The position numbers and the translations under genes were made by a program. The notes beneath the pieces were generated by a model. It searched no databases. It saw nothing but the letters and a program-made list of their open reading frames with translations, and was not told where the DNA came from. Below are positions 43,360 to 51,856 of a stretch of 64,000 bases of DNA, one piece after another. Source of the DNA: Betaproteobacteria bacterium (GTDB lineage Bacteria; Pseudomonadota; Gammaproteobacteria; Burkholderiales; Casimicrobiaceae); contig JADKEV010000024.1 of NCBI GenBank assembly GCA_016717855.1, positions 1-64,000 on the forward strand, given 5' to 3'. Numbering within the stretch: position 1 is the first letter of the stretch; each line of letters begins with the position of its first letter.

Positions 43360-44063
43360 TTGCGGCCTGCCGGTTGCCAGTTCAGGAGCAGCCACAACAG
43401 CGCCGTCAGCGCGGCGAAGCTATACCACTGCCACATGTAGCTGACGTTTTTCTCGCGCCCCGAGTCGGGTGCCGGCCAGTCGCGGACCAGGCCGTCGGGT
43501 GCCTCTCCCGTCTGCTCGAGGATCAGCGGCGCGAGCGCGAGGCCGGAGACGCGCGCGAGTTCGGCCAGGTCCAGGTTCTGCAGCACCGGTCCGACCGGCG
43601 CCGCGTGCTGCAACTCGAGGAAGCTGGGTGGCGCCTGGTTGAGCCGGCCGGTCACGATGACGCGGCCCGCGGGCGGGACGGCGGGCGGCGCGCTGTGCCA
43701 CGGCGTCGCGGCAATCCAGCCGCGGTTGACCAGCACGTGGCTGCCGTCATCGAGGCGCAGCGGAGTGAGCACGTAATAGCCTGCGGCGCCCTTGTAGGTG
43801 CGGTTGTCGAGCCAGATCTGGCGCCCGGCCCGGTATTCGCCCCCGGCCACGGCCGGGCTGTAGCGCAGTTCCGGCGTGATGGATGCAGCGCCGCGCACCG
43901 GGAGCGGCGCCTGCTGCGCCACGACGGCAGCCTTCGATTGCAGCGAGCCGCGCAGGTCCGCCCGGCGCGCCTGCCAGTTGCCCAGCAGGATCGTAGTCGC
44001 GATGACCACCGCGGCAGCGAGCGTGGGCCACGGGCCCGGGCGGAACCTCCGGCCGCGCAGCAT
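43356..44063 (-). CDS. SURF1 family oxidase assembly protein
   Basis: A 235-aa inner-membrane protein that helps insert heme A into subunit I. The two-helix SURF1 layout is clear: helix 1 (WPTLAAAVVIATTILLGNWQARR, about residues 12-35) and helix 2 (WYSFAALTALLWLLLNW) at the end. Between them is a periplasmic domain with GYYVLTPLRLDDGSHVLVNRGW and ILEQTGEAPDGLVRDWP, then NVSYMWQWYSFA. ATG 44063 is the best start; upstream residues are not SURF1-like. Confidence 0.92.
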   Translation of the reverse strand: MLRGRRFRPGPWPTLAAAVVIATTILLGNWQARRADLRGSLQSKAAVVAQQAPLPVRGAASITPELRYSPAVAGGEYRAGRQIWLDNRTYKGAAGYYVLTPLRLDDGSHVLVNRGWIAATPWHSAPPAVPPAGRVIVTGRLNQAPPSFLELQHAAPVGPVLQNLDLAELARVSGLALAPLILEQTGEAPDGLVRDWPAPDSGREKNVSYMWQWYSFAALTALLWLLLNWQPAGRK

Positions 44064-44170
44064 GGATGAAACCGGATTTGGCACGGCGCTCCCGATTCCT
44101 CTACACTGGCGCCGTCGGGCGAATCCGCCCACCGCCGCTCCGGCCCATCCGGCAGTCCAGTATCCCGCCC

Positions 44171-44368
44171 ATGCGATATTTCGTCATCTTCGTCCTCATC
44201 TGCATACTCGCCAGCCTGTTCTCGGCGCTGTTCTTCATGTTCAAGGACAAGGGCGACAGCCGGCGCATGGTCAGGGCGCTCACGCTGCGCGTTGCCTTGT
44301 CGGTGTCGTTGTTTCTGCTGTTGATGGCGGCGTACTTTTTCGGGTTCATCGGGAAAGAGGGGCTGTAG
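44171..44368 (+). CDS. DUF2909 twin-transmembrane small protein
   Basis: A 65-aa protein with two membrane helices (MRYFVIFVLICILASLFSAL and ALSVSLFLLLMAAYFFGFI) separated by the basic loop KDKGDSRRMVRAL, the DUF2909 pattern. It is found in oxidase clusters of betaproteobacteria, commonly on the opposite strand from SURF1 as here. Function unknown. ATG 44171 is used; a longer frame from 44066 lacks family resemblance. Confidence 0.8.
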   Translation: MRYFVIFVLICILASLFSALFFMFKDKGDSRRMVRALTLRVALSVSLFLLLMAAYFFGFIGKEGL

Positions 44369-44380
44369 TACCGTAGCCCC

Positions 44381-44521
44381 GTAGGATGGGTGGAGCGCAG
44401 CGATACCCATCTGCTCGGACAGCGCGCCGCGCCATTCGATCCCGCGCGTCTTGGCGCGACAACATCAGGCTGGTCCTCTTCGAAATTGGTGATGGGTATC
44501 GCTGCGCTCCACCCATCCTAC
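44381..44521. repeat. Inverted pair of the 31-base intergenic repeat (copy E)
   Basis: Left arm 44381-44411 and right arm 44491-44521 are exact reverse complements and identical to copy A. The spacer is 79 bases. It sits between the convergent ends of the DUF2909 gene and coxC. Confidence 0.93.
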
Positions 44522-44560
44522 GCAAACTACGCGAACACCGCAGTCTACGACGGAGAATGA

Positions 44561-44594
44561 AAAATGCCGCGGAACCTTCCCGCGGCATTCGTTT
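44561..44594 (-). terminator. Intrinsic terminator at the end of the cox operon
   Basis: ATGCCGCGG (44564-44572) and CCGCGGCAT (44580-44588) form a perfect 9-base stem with a 7-base loop. It is preceded on this strand by A's, which become TTTT on the minus strand, 20 bases past the coxC stop. A run of five T follows on the plus strand too, so it may work in both directions. Confidence 0.8.
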
Positions 44595-44608
44595 TTCGAC
44601 GCTCCGCG

Positions 44609-45463
44609 CTACAACCAGTAGACGATGATGAAGAGCAGGATCCAGACAACATCGACGAAGTGCCAGTACCAGGCGGTGGCTTCGAAAGCGAAATGGTGAT
44701 GCTCGGTAAAATGCCCTTTCATCACGCGGCCGAGCATCACGGTCAGCATGATCGCGCCGATGGTGACGTGGAAGCCGTGAAAGCCCGTGAGCAGGAAGAA
44801 CGTGGAACCGTAGACTCCGGTCGTGAGTTTCAGCCCCGTATGGTAGGCGTGCGAGTACTCGTACGCCTGCAGCCCCAGGAAGGTGGCGCCAAGCACGATG
44901 GTGAGGAACAGCCAGAGCTTGAGCTTGCCGCGGTTGCCCGCGACCAGGCCCCAGTGGGCGATGGTCAGCGTGACGCCGGAGGAAAGCAGCAGCAGCGTGT
45001 TGATCGCGGGGATGCCCCAGGCTTCCATCGGCGAGAAAAGCGTCTTCATGTAGGGCCCGGTCGAGGGCCAGCCCGCGGCGAAATCCGGCCACAGCATCTT
45101 GTGCAGCGGGTTGCCCAGGTCCGGCACGGACAGCACCCGGATGTAGAACAGCGCGCCGAAGAACGCGGCGAAGAACATCACCTCGGAGAAGATGAACCAG
45201 CTCATGCTCCAGCGGAAGCCGGTGTCGACCTGCTTGTTGTAGACCCCCGATTCCGACTCCCGGATCACGGTTCCGAACCAGCCGATCAGCATCCACAGCA
45301 GGGCGGCGAAGCCGACGAGCACCACCCACGGACCCGAAGCATAGTGGTTCATCCACAGGACCGCGCCGGTCGCCAGCAGCAGCAATGCCAGCGATCCCCG
45401 GACCGGGTAGTTGGCCGGCTGCGGAACGAAGTAGCGCTCCGGATTGTGTTGCAATGCTCCCAT
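44609..45463 (-). CDS. coxC: Cytochrome c oxidase subunit III
   Basis: A 284-aa subunit of the aa3-type terminal oxidase with seven membrane helices. Signatures are SMSWFIFSEVMFFAAFFGALFY (the conserved glutamate), LQAYEYSHAYHTGLKL, FLLTGFHGFHVTIGAI and WYWHFVDVVWILLF at the end. ATG 45463 is preceded by GAGGAGAAAAGAA. It is the last gene of the coxB-coxA-ctaG-coxC operon and is followed by an intrinsic terminator. Confidence 0.95.
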   Translation of the reverse strand: MGALQHNPERYFVPQPANYPVRGSLALLLLATGAVLWMNHYASGPWVVLVGFAALLWMLIGWFGTVIRESESGVYNKQVDTGFRWSMSWFIFSEVMFFAAFFGALFYIRVLSVPDLGNPLHKMLWPDFAAGWPSTGPYMKTLFSPMEAWGIPAINTLLLLSSGVTLTIAHWGLVAGNRGKLKLWLFLTIVLGATFLGLQAYEYSHAYHTGLKLTTGVYGSTFFLLTGFHGFHVTIGAIMLTVMLGRVMKGHFTEHHHFAFEATAWYWHFVDVVWILLFIIVYWL

Positions 45464-45492
45464 GTTTCTTTTCTCCTCAGGCAACAACGCGC

Positions 45493-46053
45493 TCAGCCTT
45501 TTTGCTCCGCTGTTGCGCCGTTGATTTCAAAAAATGTGTACGACAGGGTGATGGTGTGCACGTCCGCCGGCAGGTTCGGGTCGACGACGAACACGACGGG
45601 CATCCGGCGGGACTCGTGCGGGCCCAGCGTCTGCCTGGAGAAGCAGAAGCAGTCGAGTTTGTGAAAGTACTGCGCCGCCGCGCGCGGGGCGTACGAGGGA
45701 ATGGCCTGCCCGGCCATTTCCCGTCCGGTGGTGTTCGAAATGTCGTACATCACATTCACCAGCTCGCCCGGATGCGCCTTGATGCTGACCACTTCCGGCT
45801 TGAAGTCCCAGGGTAGCTGCCGGATGCTGGCATCGAACTCGATGGTCACCGTCCGCGTCAGGTCGACCTGGGTATTGGCCGCGCTCACCTCGTCCGGATT
45901 GAGCAGGTTCTGGATTCCCGTCGCCTGGCAGATCTTGTCGTAGAACGGAACCAGCGCGAAGCCGAAGCCGAACATGACGACCACGATGACCACCAGCTTC
46001 CGGAGCGTCACCCGGTTGGTGGCCTCGCTGGCGAGATCGGCCGCGGTGGTCAT
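45493..46053 (-). CDS. ctaG: Cytochrome c oxidase assembly protein CtaG/Cox11
   Basis: A 186-aa protein that inserts copper into the CuB site of subunit I. One N-terminal helix (LVVIVVVMFGFGFALVPFYDKIC) leads to a periplasmic immunoglobulin-like domain. HKLDCFCFSRQTLGPHE holds the copper-binding CFCF, and MPVVFVVDP is also conserved. ATG 46053 overlaps the end of the small assembly-protein gene (46050); the longer open frame is arginine-rich and rejected. Confidence 0.93.
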   Translation of the reverse strand: MTTAADLASEATNRVTLRKLVVIVVVMFGFGFALVPFYDKICQATGIQNLLNPDEVSAANTQVDLTRTVTIEFDASIRQLPWDFKPEVVSIKAHPGELVNVMYDISNTTGREMAGQAIPSYAPRAAAQYFHKLDCFCFSRQTLGPHESRRMPVVFVVDPNLPADVHTITLSYTFFEINGATAEQKG

Positions 46054-46178
46054 CGCGCCACGAACCGGACGACGAACAGGACCACGTACAGCGCGACCAG
46101 CCCGAAGAGCACGAGCGCGATGATGCGGTTGCCCCGCGCGCGCTTCGCGACCCATTCGGGATGCCCTCTGGCTGCCAT
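46050..46178 (-). CDS. Cytochrome oxidase small assembly protein
   Basis: A 42-aa protein: a basic N terminus (MAARGHPEWVAKRARGNRI) followed by a single membrane helix (IALVLFGLVALYVVLFVVRF). Very short genes of this shape sit between coxA and ctaG in many betaproteobacteria and are annotated as small assembly proteins. Its function is not well proven. It starts 18 bases after coxA behind GCGAAGGCGGAG and overlaps ctaG by four bases. Confidence 0.72.
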   Translation of the reverse strand: MAARGHPEWVAKRARGNRIIALVLFGLVALYVVLFVVRFVAR

Positions 46179-46195
46179 GGCTGCTCCGCCTTCGC

Positions 46196-47815
46196 TTACT
46201 TGACCGCCGGCGGCGTCTCGAAGGTGTGGTACGGCGGCGGCGAGGGCAGCGTCCACTCCAGCCCTTCCGCGCCATCCCAGGGGTTCGCGGCGGCTTTTTC
46301 GCCGCTGCCGCGATAGCACTTATAGACGATGTAGACGAACAGCAGCTGGCTGCCGCCGAACAGGAACGCGCCCAGCGAGGACACCATGTTGAAGTTGGCG
46401 AACTGCAGGTTGTAGTCCGGGATGCGCCGCGGCATGCCGGCGAGGCCCAGGAAGTGCTGGACGAAGAACGTCAGGTTGAAGCCGATCATCGACAGCCAGA
46501 AGTGCCACTTGCCCAGCGTCTCGTCGTACATGCGCCCGGTCCACTTCGGGATCCAGAAGTACACCGCCGCGAAGGCGGAGAACAGCGCGCCCGCCACCAT
46601 CACGTAGTGGAAGTGGGCGACGACATAATAGGTGTCCTGCAGCTGGATGTCGACCGGAACGATCGCGAGCACGAGGCCGGTGAAGCCGCCCAGCGTGAAC
46701 AGGAACAGGAAGCCGCAGGCGAAGAGCATCGGCGTCTCGAATGTCAGCGAGCCCTTCCACATCGTGGCCACCCAGTTGAACACCTTGACGCCCGTGGGCA
46801 CGGCGATCAGCGCGGTCGCGTACATGAAGAACAGCTGGCCCGCCGCCGGCATTCCCACCGCGTACATGTGGTGCGCCCAGACCATGAACGACAGGATGGC
46901 GATCGACGCTGTCGCGTACACCATCGAGGTGTAGCCGAACAGGGGCTTCCGCGAGAACGCCGGGATCACCTGCGAGACGACGCCGAACGCCGGCAGCGCG
47001 ATGATGTAGACCTCCGGATGGCCGAAGAACCAGAAAATGTGCTGGAACAGCACCGGGTCGCCGCCGCCTGCGGCGTTGAAGAACGACGTGCCGAAGTGGC
47101 GGTCCGTGAGCAGCATCGTGACCGCCCCGGCCAGCACCGGCATCGCGGCGATCAGCAGGAAGGCGGTGATCAGCCAGGTCCAGCAAAACATCGGCATCTT
47201 GAACAGCGTCATGCCCGGGGCGCGCATGTTCAGGATGGTCGTGATGATGTTGATCGAGCCCATGATCGAGGACGCGCCCATGATGTGGACGGCGAAGATC
47301 ACCAGGTCCATCCCCATGCCCTGCTGGACCGTCAGCGGCGGATACAGCGTCCACCCGGCGGAGAGCGAGCCGCCCGGCACGAACAGCGAGCCGATCAGCA
47401 GGATGGTGGCCGGCGGCAGCAGCCAGAAACTCCAGTTGTTCATCCGCGCGAACGCCATGTCCGGCGCGCCTATCATCAACGGGATCTGCCAGTTCGCGAA
47501 CCCGACGAACACCGGCATGATCGCGCCGAAGATCATGATCAGGCCATGCAGCGAAGTCATCTGGTTGAAGAAATCCGGGTTGACGACCTGCAGCCCCGGC
47601 TGGAAGAGCTCGGCGCGGATGATCATGGCCATGACGCCACCGATGAAGAAGTTCATCAGCGCGAACAGCATGTACATCGTGCCGATGTCCTTGTGATTCG
47701 TCGTCGACACCCAGCGCATGAATCCGGATGGGGGTCCGTGCGCGTGATCGTCATGCGAGTCGTGCGCGCCGGGCGCGTGTTGGGGGTGGCCTAATCCGTG
47801 CGTGGCGCTGGTCAT
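46196..47815 (-). CDS. coxA: Cytochrome c oxidase subunit I
   Basis: A 539-aa catalytic subunit with twelve helices carrying heme a, heme a3 and CuB. WVSTTNHKDIGTMYMLF is the N-terminal signature, FWFFGHPEVYIIALPAFGVVSQ holds the CuB histidine-tyrosine pair, MVWAHHMYAVGM the next CuB histidines, and YYVVAHFHYVMVAGALF the heme ligands. It pumps protons while reducing oxygen to water. A histidine-rich N terminus (residues 6-26) is present. It lies 73 bases after coxB. Confidence 0.97.
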   Translation of the reverse strand: MTSATHGLGHPQHAPGAHDSHDDHAHGPPSGFMRWVSTTNHKDIGTMYMLFALMNFFIGGVMAMIIRAELFQPGLQVVNPDFFNQMTSLHGLIMIFGAIMPVFVGFANWQIPLMIGAPDMAFARMNNWSFWLLPPATILLIGSLFVPGGSLSAGWTLYPPLTVQQGMGMDLVIFAVHIMGASSIMGSINIITTILNMRAPGMTLFKMPMFCWTWLITAFLLIAAMPVLAGAVTMLLTDRHFGTSFFNAAGGGDPVLFQHIFWFFGHPEVYIIALPAFGVVSQVIPAFSRKPLFGYTSMVYATASIAILSFMVWAHHMYAVGMPAAGQLFFMYATALIAVPTGVKVFNWVATMWKGSLTFETPMLFACGFLFLFTLGGFTGLVLAIVPVDIQLQDTYYVVAHFHYVMVAGALFSAFAAVYFWIPKWTGRMYDETLGKWHFWLSMIGFNLTFFVQHFLGLAGMPRRIPDYNLQFANFNMVSSLGAFLFGGSQLLFVYIVYKCYRGSGEKAAANPWDGAEGLEWTLPSPPPYHTFETPPAVK

Positions 47816-47888
47816 GGTGCGCTCCTCTTTGCTGCAATTCGAAAATTCGCGTCCGCCGGTCCGCGGCTGTGCGTCGCTGGCATCCGCA

Positions 47889-49034
47889 TCACTTGCGCGC
47901 CGCCTTGATTTCGGCCGGCTGGATCGCCTCGCCGGTCTTGTTGCCCCAGCTGTTGCGCGTGTACGTGATCGCCGCCGCGATGTCGGTGTCCGAGAGCTGC
48001 TTGGCGAACGAGACCATCGCGGTCGCCTTGCCGTCCTTCATCACGCCTTCGAGCAGGATGTGGATCTGGTCGGCCTTCGGCCCAGTCACCCTGGGCGAGC
48101 CGTCCAGCGGGGGGAAGGCCGGCGGCACGCCCTTGCCGGTGGCCTGGTGGCAGGCCACGCAGTTGTTCGCATAGACCTTCTCGCCGCGCGCGACCAGCGC
48201 AGCCAGGTCCCACACCTTGTTGGGATCGTCGGCCACGGCGGCCGCCCTCTTCTTCTGGTCGGCGACCCAGGCCACGTACTTGGGCTCGGAGACAACCTCG
48301 ACCACGATGGGCATGAAGCCGTGTTCCTTGCCGCACAGTTCGGCGCACTGCCCGCGGAATGTCCCTTCGCGGTTGGCGGTGAACCAGCTGTCGCGGACGA
48401 ACCCCGGAATCGCGTCCTGCTTCACCCCGAACACCGGCATCCACCAGGAATGCAGCACGTCGTTGGCGGTGATCAGCACGCGGATCTTCTTGCCGACGGG
48501 CACCACCAGCGGGTTGTCGACTTCCAGCAGGTAGTTCGCGGTCTTGGCCTCGCGTCCTTCTATCTGCGCCATCGGCGTGGTCATCGTCGAGTAGAACCCG
48601 AAGCCGTCCTGCAGATAGTCGTAGCCCCATTTCCACTGGTAGCCGGTGACCTTGATCGTGATGTCGGCGGCCGAAGTGTCCTTCATTTCCAGCACGGCCC
48701 TGGTGGCCGGGAACATCATCGCGATCAGGATGATCAGGGGAATCACCGTCCAGGCGATCTCGACCTTCACGTTCTCGTGGAACTGCGCGGCCTTGTGGCC
48801 TTTCGACTTGCGGTGCGCATAGACCGAATAGAACATCACGCCGAACACGCCGATGAAGATGACGACGCAGATCAGGGTGATGATCGTGTGCAGGTCGTAG
48901 ATGCTGCGGGCCAGCACGCTGGCCGGCTCCTGCAGGTTGACGCCGTCCGCCAGGGCCTGGTTGGACCAGCCCGCAGCGCCGGCCAGCAGTCCGGCAATGC
49001 CACTCCGGATCGATCTTGGAATTCCGTTCGTCAT
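47889..49034 (-). CDS. coxB: Cytochrome c oxidase subunit II with fused cytochrome c domain
   Basis: A 381-aa caa3-like subunit II. After a signal-like segment and two membrane helices (IITLICVVIFIGVFGVMFYS, IAWTVIPLIILIAMMFP), the cupredoxin domain holds CuA: LHSWW, then CAELCGKEHGFM (C-x3-C-x3-H-x2-M). The C-terminal 100 residues are a class I cytochrome c with CVACH and a distal methionine candidate in TAMVSFAKQ. The fused heme domain accepts electrons from soluble cytochrome c. It is the first gene of the operon. Confidence 0.96.
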   Translation of the reverse strand: MTNGIPRSIRSGIAGLLAGAAGWSNQALADGVNLQEPASVLARSIYDLHTIITLICVVIFIGVFGVMFYSVYAHRKSKGHKAAQFHENVKVEIAWTVIPLIILIAMMFPATRAVLEMKDTSAADITIKVTGYQWKWGYDYLQDGFGFYSTMTTPMAQIEGREAKTANYLLEVDNPLVVPVGKKIRVLITANDVLHSWWMPVFGVKQDAIPGFVRDSWFTANREGTFRGQCAELCGKEHGFMPIVVEVVSEPKYVAWVADQKKRAAAVADDPNKVWDLAALVARGEKVYANNCVACHQATGKGVPPAFPPLDGSPRVTGPKADQIHILLEGVMKDGKATAMVSFAKQLSDTDIAAAITYTRNSWGNKTGEAIQPAEIKAARK

Positions 49035-49366
49035 ACGCTCCTCGCCTCAATTCCTGAACCCGCCGGGCCGGGCCCGGACAGGTCGATTCCGATCATGTTT
49101 CGTGCAGGCCGGGCCTCGCGCAGGCCGCAGGAGTGCCTGCGTCGCCGCTTCGCGGGGATCCGGCCGGCAAACGGCCGCTCCAAAAAACCCTACAACGTCC
49201 CCCGAATGAGTTTTTCCGGCGGCGCGGCAGCGGGATGGGCCATGTGCCAGCAGCCATTCCTCGCGCCGTTTTGAAGCGCGCAAGCCCGGCATCCGCCCGG
49301 CGCGAGTCGGTGGGCCGACTTTTCGACGGGTATTCCGCTCGCAAACTCACGCGCAAAATCCTAAAA

Positions 49367-49396
49367 ATTGTAACACGCACGGCTGTTTTGCCGCAA
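49367..49396 (-). promoter_or_regulatory. Candidate promoter for the cox operon
   Basis: On the minus strand TTGCGG (49396-49391) and TACAAT (49372-49367) are separated by 18 bases, matching four and five of six consensus bases respectively. It would leave a leader of about 330 bases before coxB, which is long, so this may instead serve an unseen RNA or be fortuitous. Confidence 0.3.
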
Positions 49397-49404
49397 TGCG
49401 GCAA
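49388..49404. promoter_or_regulatory. Perfect palindrome overlapping the candidate cox promoter
   Basis: TTGCCGCA-A-TGCGGCAA, two 8-base arms around one base, covers the proposed -35 box. It could be an operator for a dimeric regulator. It lies just past the DUF4126 stop, but has no T run and too small a loop for a good terminator. Confidence 0.4.
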
Positions 49405-49422
49405 GCGTTCCGGCGGCCGCGT

Positions 49423-50028
49423 CTAGTCGGACCGCTGCGTCGCGGCCTCGCCGCGAACCCGCTGCGCCACCGCCTTGACGCCGCGCCACAGCTTGGGCAC
49501 CAGCCAGGCCGCGAATCCCAGAAACAGGACCAGCAGCACCAGGAATACGACCGGGTGCGCGAACATCGCCCACAACCCGCCCAGCACGACAGCTTCCTCG
49601 CCGAACGATGCTGCCCAGTTGGAAAATGGCTCGGGCGAGGTGTTGATCACCGCGCGGCTGCCGGCCTTGGTGAAGTGGCTGCCCGAGGCGATCGTGCCGC
49701 CCACCAGGCCCGCGGCGAGCATCAGCGCCGGATCGACGTCGCTGAAGGTCGCCGCGGCGAGCACGGCACCGGCGGGAATGCGGATGAAGGTGTGGATCGC
49801 ATCCCATGCGGAGTCGAATCCGGGGATCTTGTCGGCGAAGAATTCCAGCGTGAACATCACTCCGGAAACGCTGAGGACCAGCGGATGCATCAGCACGTGC
49901 AGGCCGGCGGGCAGCTGGATCACGCCGAAGTACCCAAGCAGTCCGGCCAGGAACACGACCGCGTACAGACGGATGCCGCTGGCCCATGCGAGCCCGGCGC
50001 CGATTGCTATTTGATGTACCAGGTCCAT
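49423..50028 (-). CDS. DUF4126 family membrane protein
   Basis: A 201-aa membrane protein with about five hydrophobic segments. GLAWASGIRLYAVVFLAGLLG opens it, and GGTIASGSHFTKAGSRAVINTSPEPFSNW in the middle is the conserved DUF4126 loop. The short basic tail (KLWRGVKAVAQRVRGEA) is cytoplasmic by the positive-inside rule. Function unknown. It is a single gene, preceded by one arm of the 31-base repeat. Confidence 0.82.
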   Translation of the reverse strand: MDLVHQIAIGAGLAWASGIRLYAVVFLAGLLGYFGVIQLPAGLHVLMHPLVLSVSGVMFTLEFFADKIPGFDSAWDAIHTFIRIPAGAVLAAATFSDVDPALMLAAGLVGGTIASGSHFTKAGSRAVINTSPEPFSNWAASFGEEAVVLGGLWAMFAHPVVFLVLLVLFLGFAAWLVPKLWRGVKAVAQRVRGEAATQRSD

Positions 50029-50076
50029 GGCTCTTCCCGATTCTGCTGCGCGATGCTGTTACGTCCGACTCGACGA

Positions 50077-50107
50077 GATGGGAATCGCTTCGCTCCACCC
50101 ATCCTAC
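50077..50107 (-). repeat. 31-base intergenic repeat, single right arm (copy F)
   Basis: GATGGGAATCGCTTCGCTCC followed by ACCCATCCTAC; one base (GGGAAT for GGGTAT) differs from copy D, and the GCTTCGC variant is shared with it. It lies 49 bases before the DUF4126 gene start. The preceding bases CGACGA also precede copy A. Confidence 0.88.
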
Positions 50108-50149
50108 GGAACGGGGAGTACGGTTCACGGTGGGGCCAATGATACGACG

Positions 50150-51070
50150 CTACCGCCTCCCGCCGCGCCCGATGTCTTCCACGCGCACCACGGCGTGGCC
50201 ATCCCGGCCTGTGCGCGGCTGCGGCTTCCACGCGTGGCCGTAGACGATCTCGAACGTCGCCGGCAGCGTGCCGTCCCGGCGCAGCGCTTCGTACGCCGCG
50301 CGCATGGTCCGCCACGCGCCCTTTCCTGCCAGACCGCGTGAACGCGCGGCGTGCGCATTGGTGGACCCCGTCGCGCGCAGGTCGGCGAACAGGCCGTCGA
50401 GGTCCCGGTAGGTCAGCGTGATGGTCTCCATGTCCATCACCGGGTCGGCAAAGCCCGCGTGCACCAGCATGTCGCCGACATCGTGCATGTCGATGAACGG
50501 GTGGACGTGCGGTCCGCCCGCCGTGCCCCAGGCGGCGCGCAGTTCCTTGAGCGTGTCGGGGCCGAGCATGCTGAAGAGCACCAGCCCTTCGGTGGCCAGC
50601 ACCCGGTGCCATTCGGCCAGCGTGGCCGGCGGATCCGGCGCCCAGTGCAGCGCCAGGTTGCTCCAGATGCAGCCGGTGCTGGAGTCCGCGAACGGCAGCC
50701 GGCCGAAGTCGGCGGCGACCGGCTGCACCGGGCCGGCCGGCAGCCAGCGGCGCATCCAGTCCGGGACCACGCGGGCGCCCGCCGCGAAGCGCGCCTGCGC
50801 GAGCATCGCCGGCGCGGCATCGACGGCCAGCAGGCGGGCTGCGGGGAAACGGCCAAGCAATCCCGGCAGCGCGTGGCCCGTTCCGCAGCCGGCATCGATC
50901 ACGATCCGCGGGTCGAGCTTCATGTACTCCAGCCGTTCAAGCATGCGCCGCGCGACCTCGTGCTGCAGTACCGCCGCGCGGTTGAAGGCTGCCGGCGCCG
51001 CGGCGGCGCGCGCAAAGCGGTGGCGGACCAGGGCCTGGTCGAACTGAACGGGTGGGACTGGAGCGGACAA
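50150..51070 (-). CDS. bioC: Malonyl-[acyl-carrier protein] O-methyltransferase BioC-like
   Basis: A class I SAM methyltransferase, about 306 aa, that probably masks malonyl-ACP as its methyl ester to start biotin synthesis. FDQALVRHRFARAA near the N terminus and FNRAAVLQHEVARRMLERL are BioC-like. The SAM site is VIDAGCGTGHAL, and WSNLALHWAPDP is the BioC phrase after motif III. No ATG is near the family start; TTG 51070 gives the expected length. The gene is divergent from comF, with 63 bases between. Confidence 0.82.
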   Translation of the reverse strand: MSAPVPPVQFDQALVRHRFARAAAAPAAFNRAAVLQHEVARRMLERLEYMKLDPRIVIDAGCGTGHALPGLLGRFPAARLLAVDAAPAMLAQARFAAGARVVPDWMRRWLPAGPVQPVAADFGRLPFADSSTGCIWSNLALHWAPDPPATLAEWHRVLATEGLVLFSMLGPDTLKELRAAWGTAGGPHVHPFIDMHDVGDMLVHAGFADPVMDMETITLTYRDLDGLFADLRATGSTNAHAARSRGLAGKGAWRTMRAAYEALRRDGTLPATFEIVYGHAWKPQPRTGRDGHAVVRVEDIGRGGRR

Positions 51071-51133
51071 GGGCGGTGGCGCCGGGCCGCGCGCGTAAAA
51101 TGGGCCATCGATTGTACCCGGAGGGTGTGGCGG

Positions 51134-51856
51134 ATGCCGGCCACGATGGCACGCGGGTGGCAGGATCGCCTTGCGGGCATGCTGCGCGCGGCGCTGCCGC
51201 AAATCTGCGCGCTATGCGCGGCACCGGCGGGCACCGCGCTGGTCTGCGCGGCGTGCGACAGGGCGCTCCAGCGCCTGCCCCCGGGCTGCCCGCAATGCGC
51301 GCTGCCCTCCACCCATGGCGGCCTGTGCGGGCAATGCCTGTCTGCGCCGCCGGCGTTCGACCGTTCCCAGAGTGCGTTCGTGTACGCGTTCCCGCTCGAC
51401 CGGCTGGTGCAGGCATTCAAGTACCACGGCACGCTCGCATGGGCCGGCTGGTTCGCCCAGGCCATGCTGGCGCAGCGCGCGCGGCCGCCCGCCGCCGACG
51501 TGCTGATCCCGGTCCCGCTGGCCCGCGACCGGCAGCGCGAGCGCGGCTTCAACCAGGCACTGGAGATCGCCCGGCCGCTCGCGCGCCGGACCGGCATCCC
51601 GCTGCTGGCCGGCGCCGTCATCCGCGTGCGCGAGACCCCACCGCAGGCGTCGCTGCCGTGGGCGGAGCGGGCGACGAACATCCACGGCGCCTTTGCGTGC
51701 GCGGCCGACCTGACCGGCTTGCGCGCGCTCGTCGTCGACGACGTGATGACGACCGGCGCGTCGCTCGACGAGTTCGCGCGGACGCTCAAGCGCGCCGGCG
51801 CCGCCAGCGTCGAGAACTGGGTGGTCGCGCGCACGCCGACGCCTGGAGGCGGGTGA
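51134..51856 (+). CDS. comF: ComF family phosphoribosyltransferase-like protein
   Basis: A 240-aa protein with an N-terminal zinc-binding half (CALC, CAAC, CPQC, CGQC pairs, residues about 25-75). The C-terminal phosphoribosyltransferase fold has the PRPP-loop ALVVDDVMTTGAS, and FKYHG and RERGFNQA are ComF-typical. It is linked to DNA uptake in competent bacteria and otherwise of unclear role. ATG 51134 heads it. It overlaps the trmL start by four bases (GTGA). Confidence 0.9.
   Translation: MPATMARGWQDRLAGMLRAALPQICALCAAPAGTALVCAACDRALQRLPPGCPQCALPSTHGGLCGQCLSAPPAFDRSQSAFVYAFPLDRLVQAFKYHGTLAWAGWFAQAMLAQRARPPAADVLIPVPLARDRQRERGFNQALEIARPLARRTGIPLLAGAVIRVRETPPQASLPWAERATNIHGAFACAADLTGLRALVVDDVMTTGASLDEFARTLKRAGAASVENWVVARTPTPGGG

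Larger units (their letters stand above)
49035..49422. other. Upstream region of the cox operon
   Basis: A 388-base gap between coxB and the DUF4126 gene, both on the minus strand. No convincing gene is present. It holds one candidate promoter and a palindrome, listed separately, and an AT-richer patch near 49350-49375 that stands out from the GC-rich surroundings. Confidence 0.5.
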
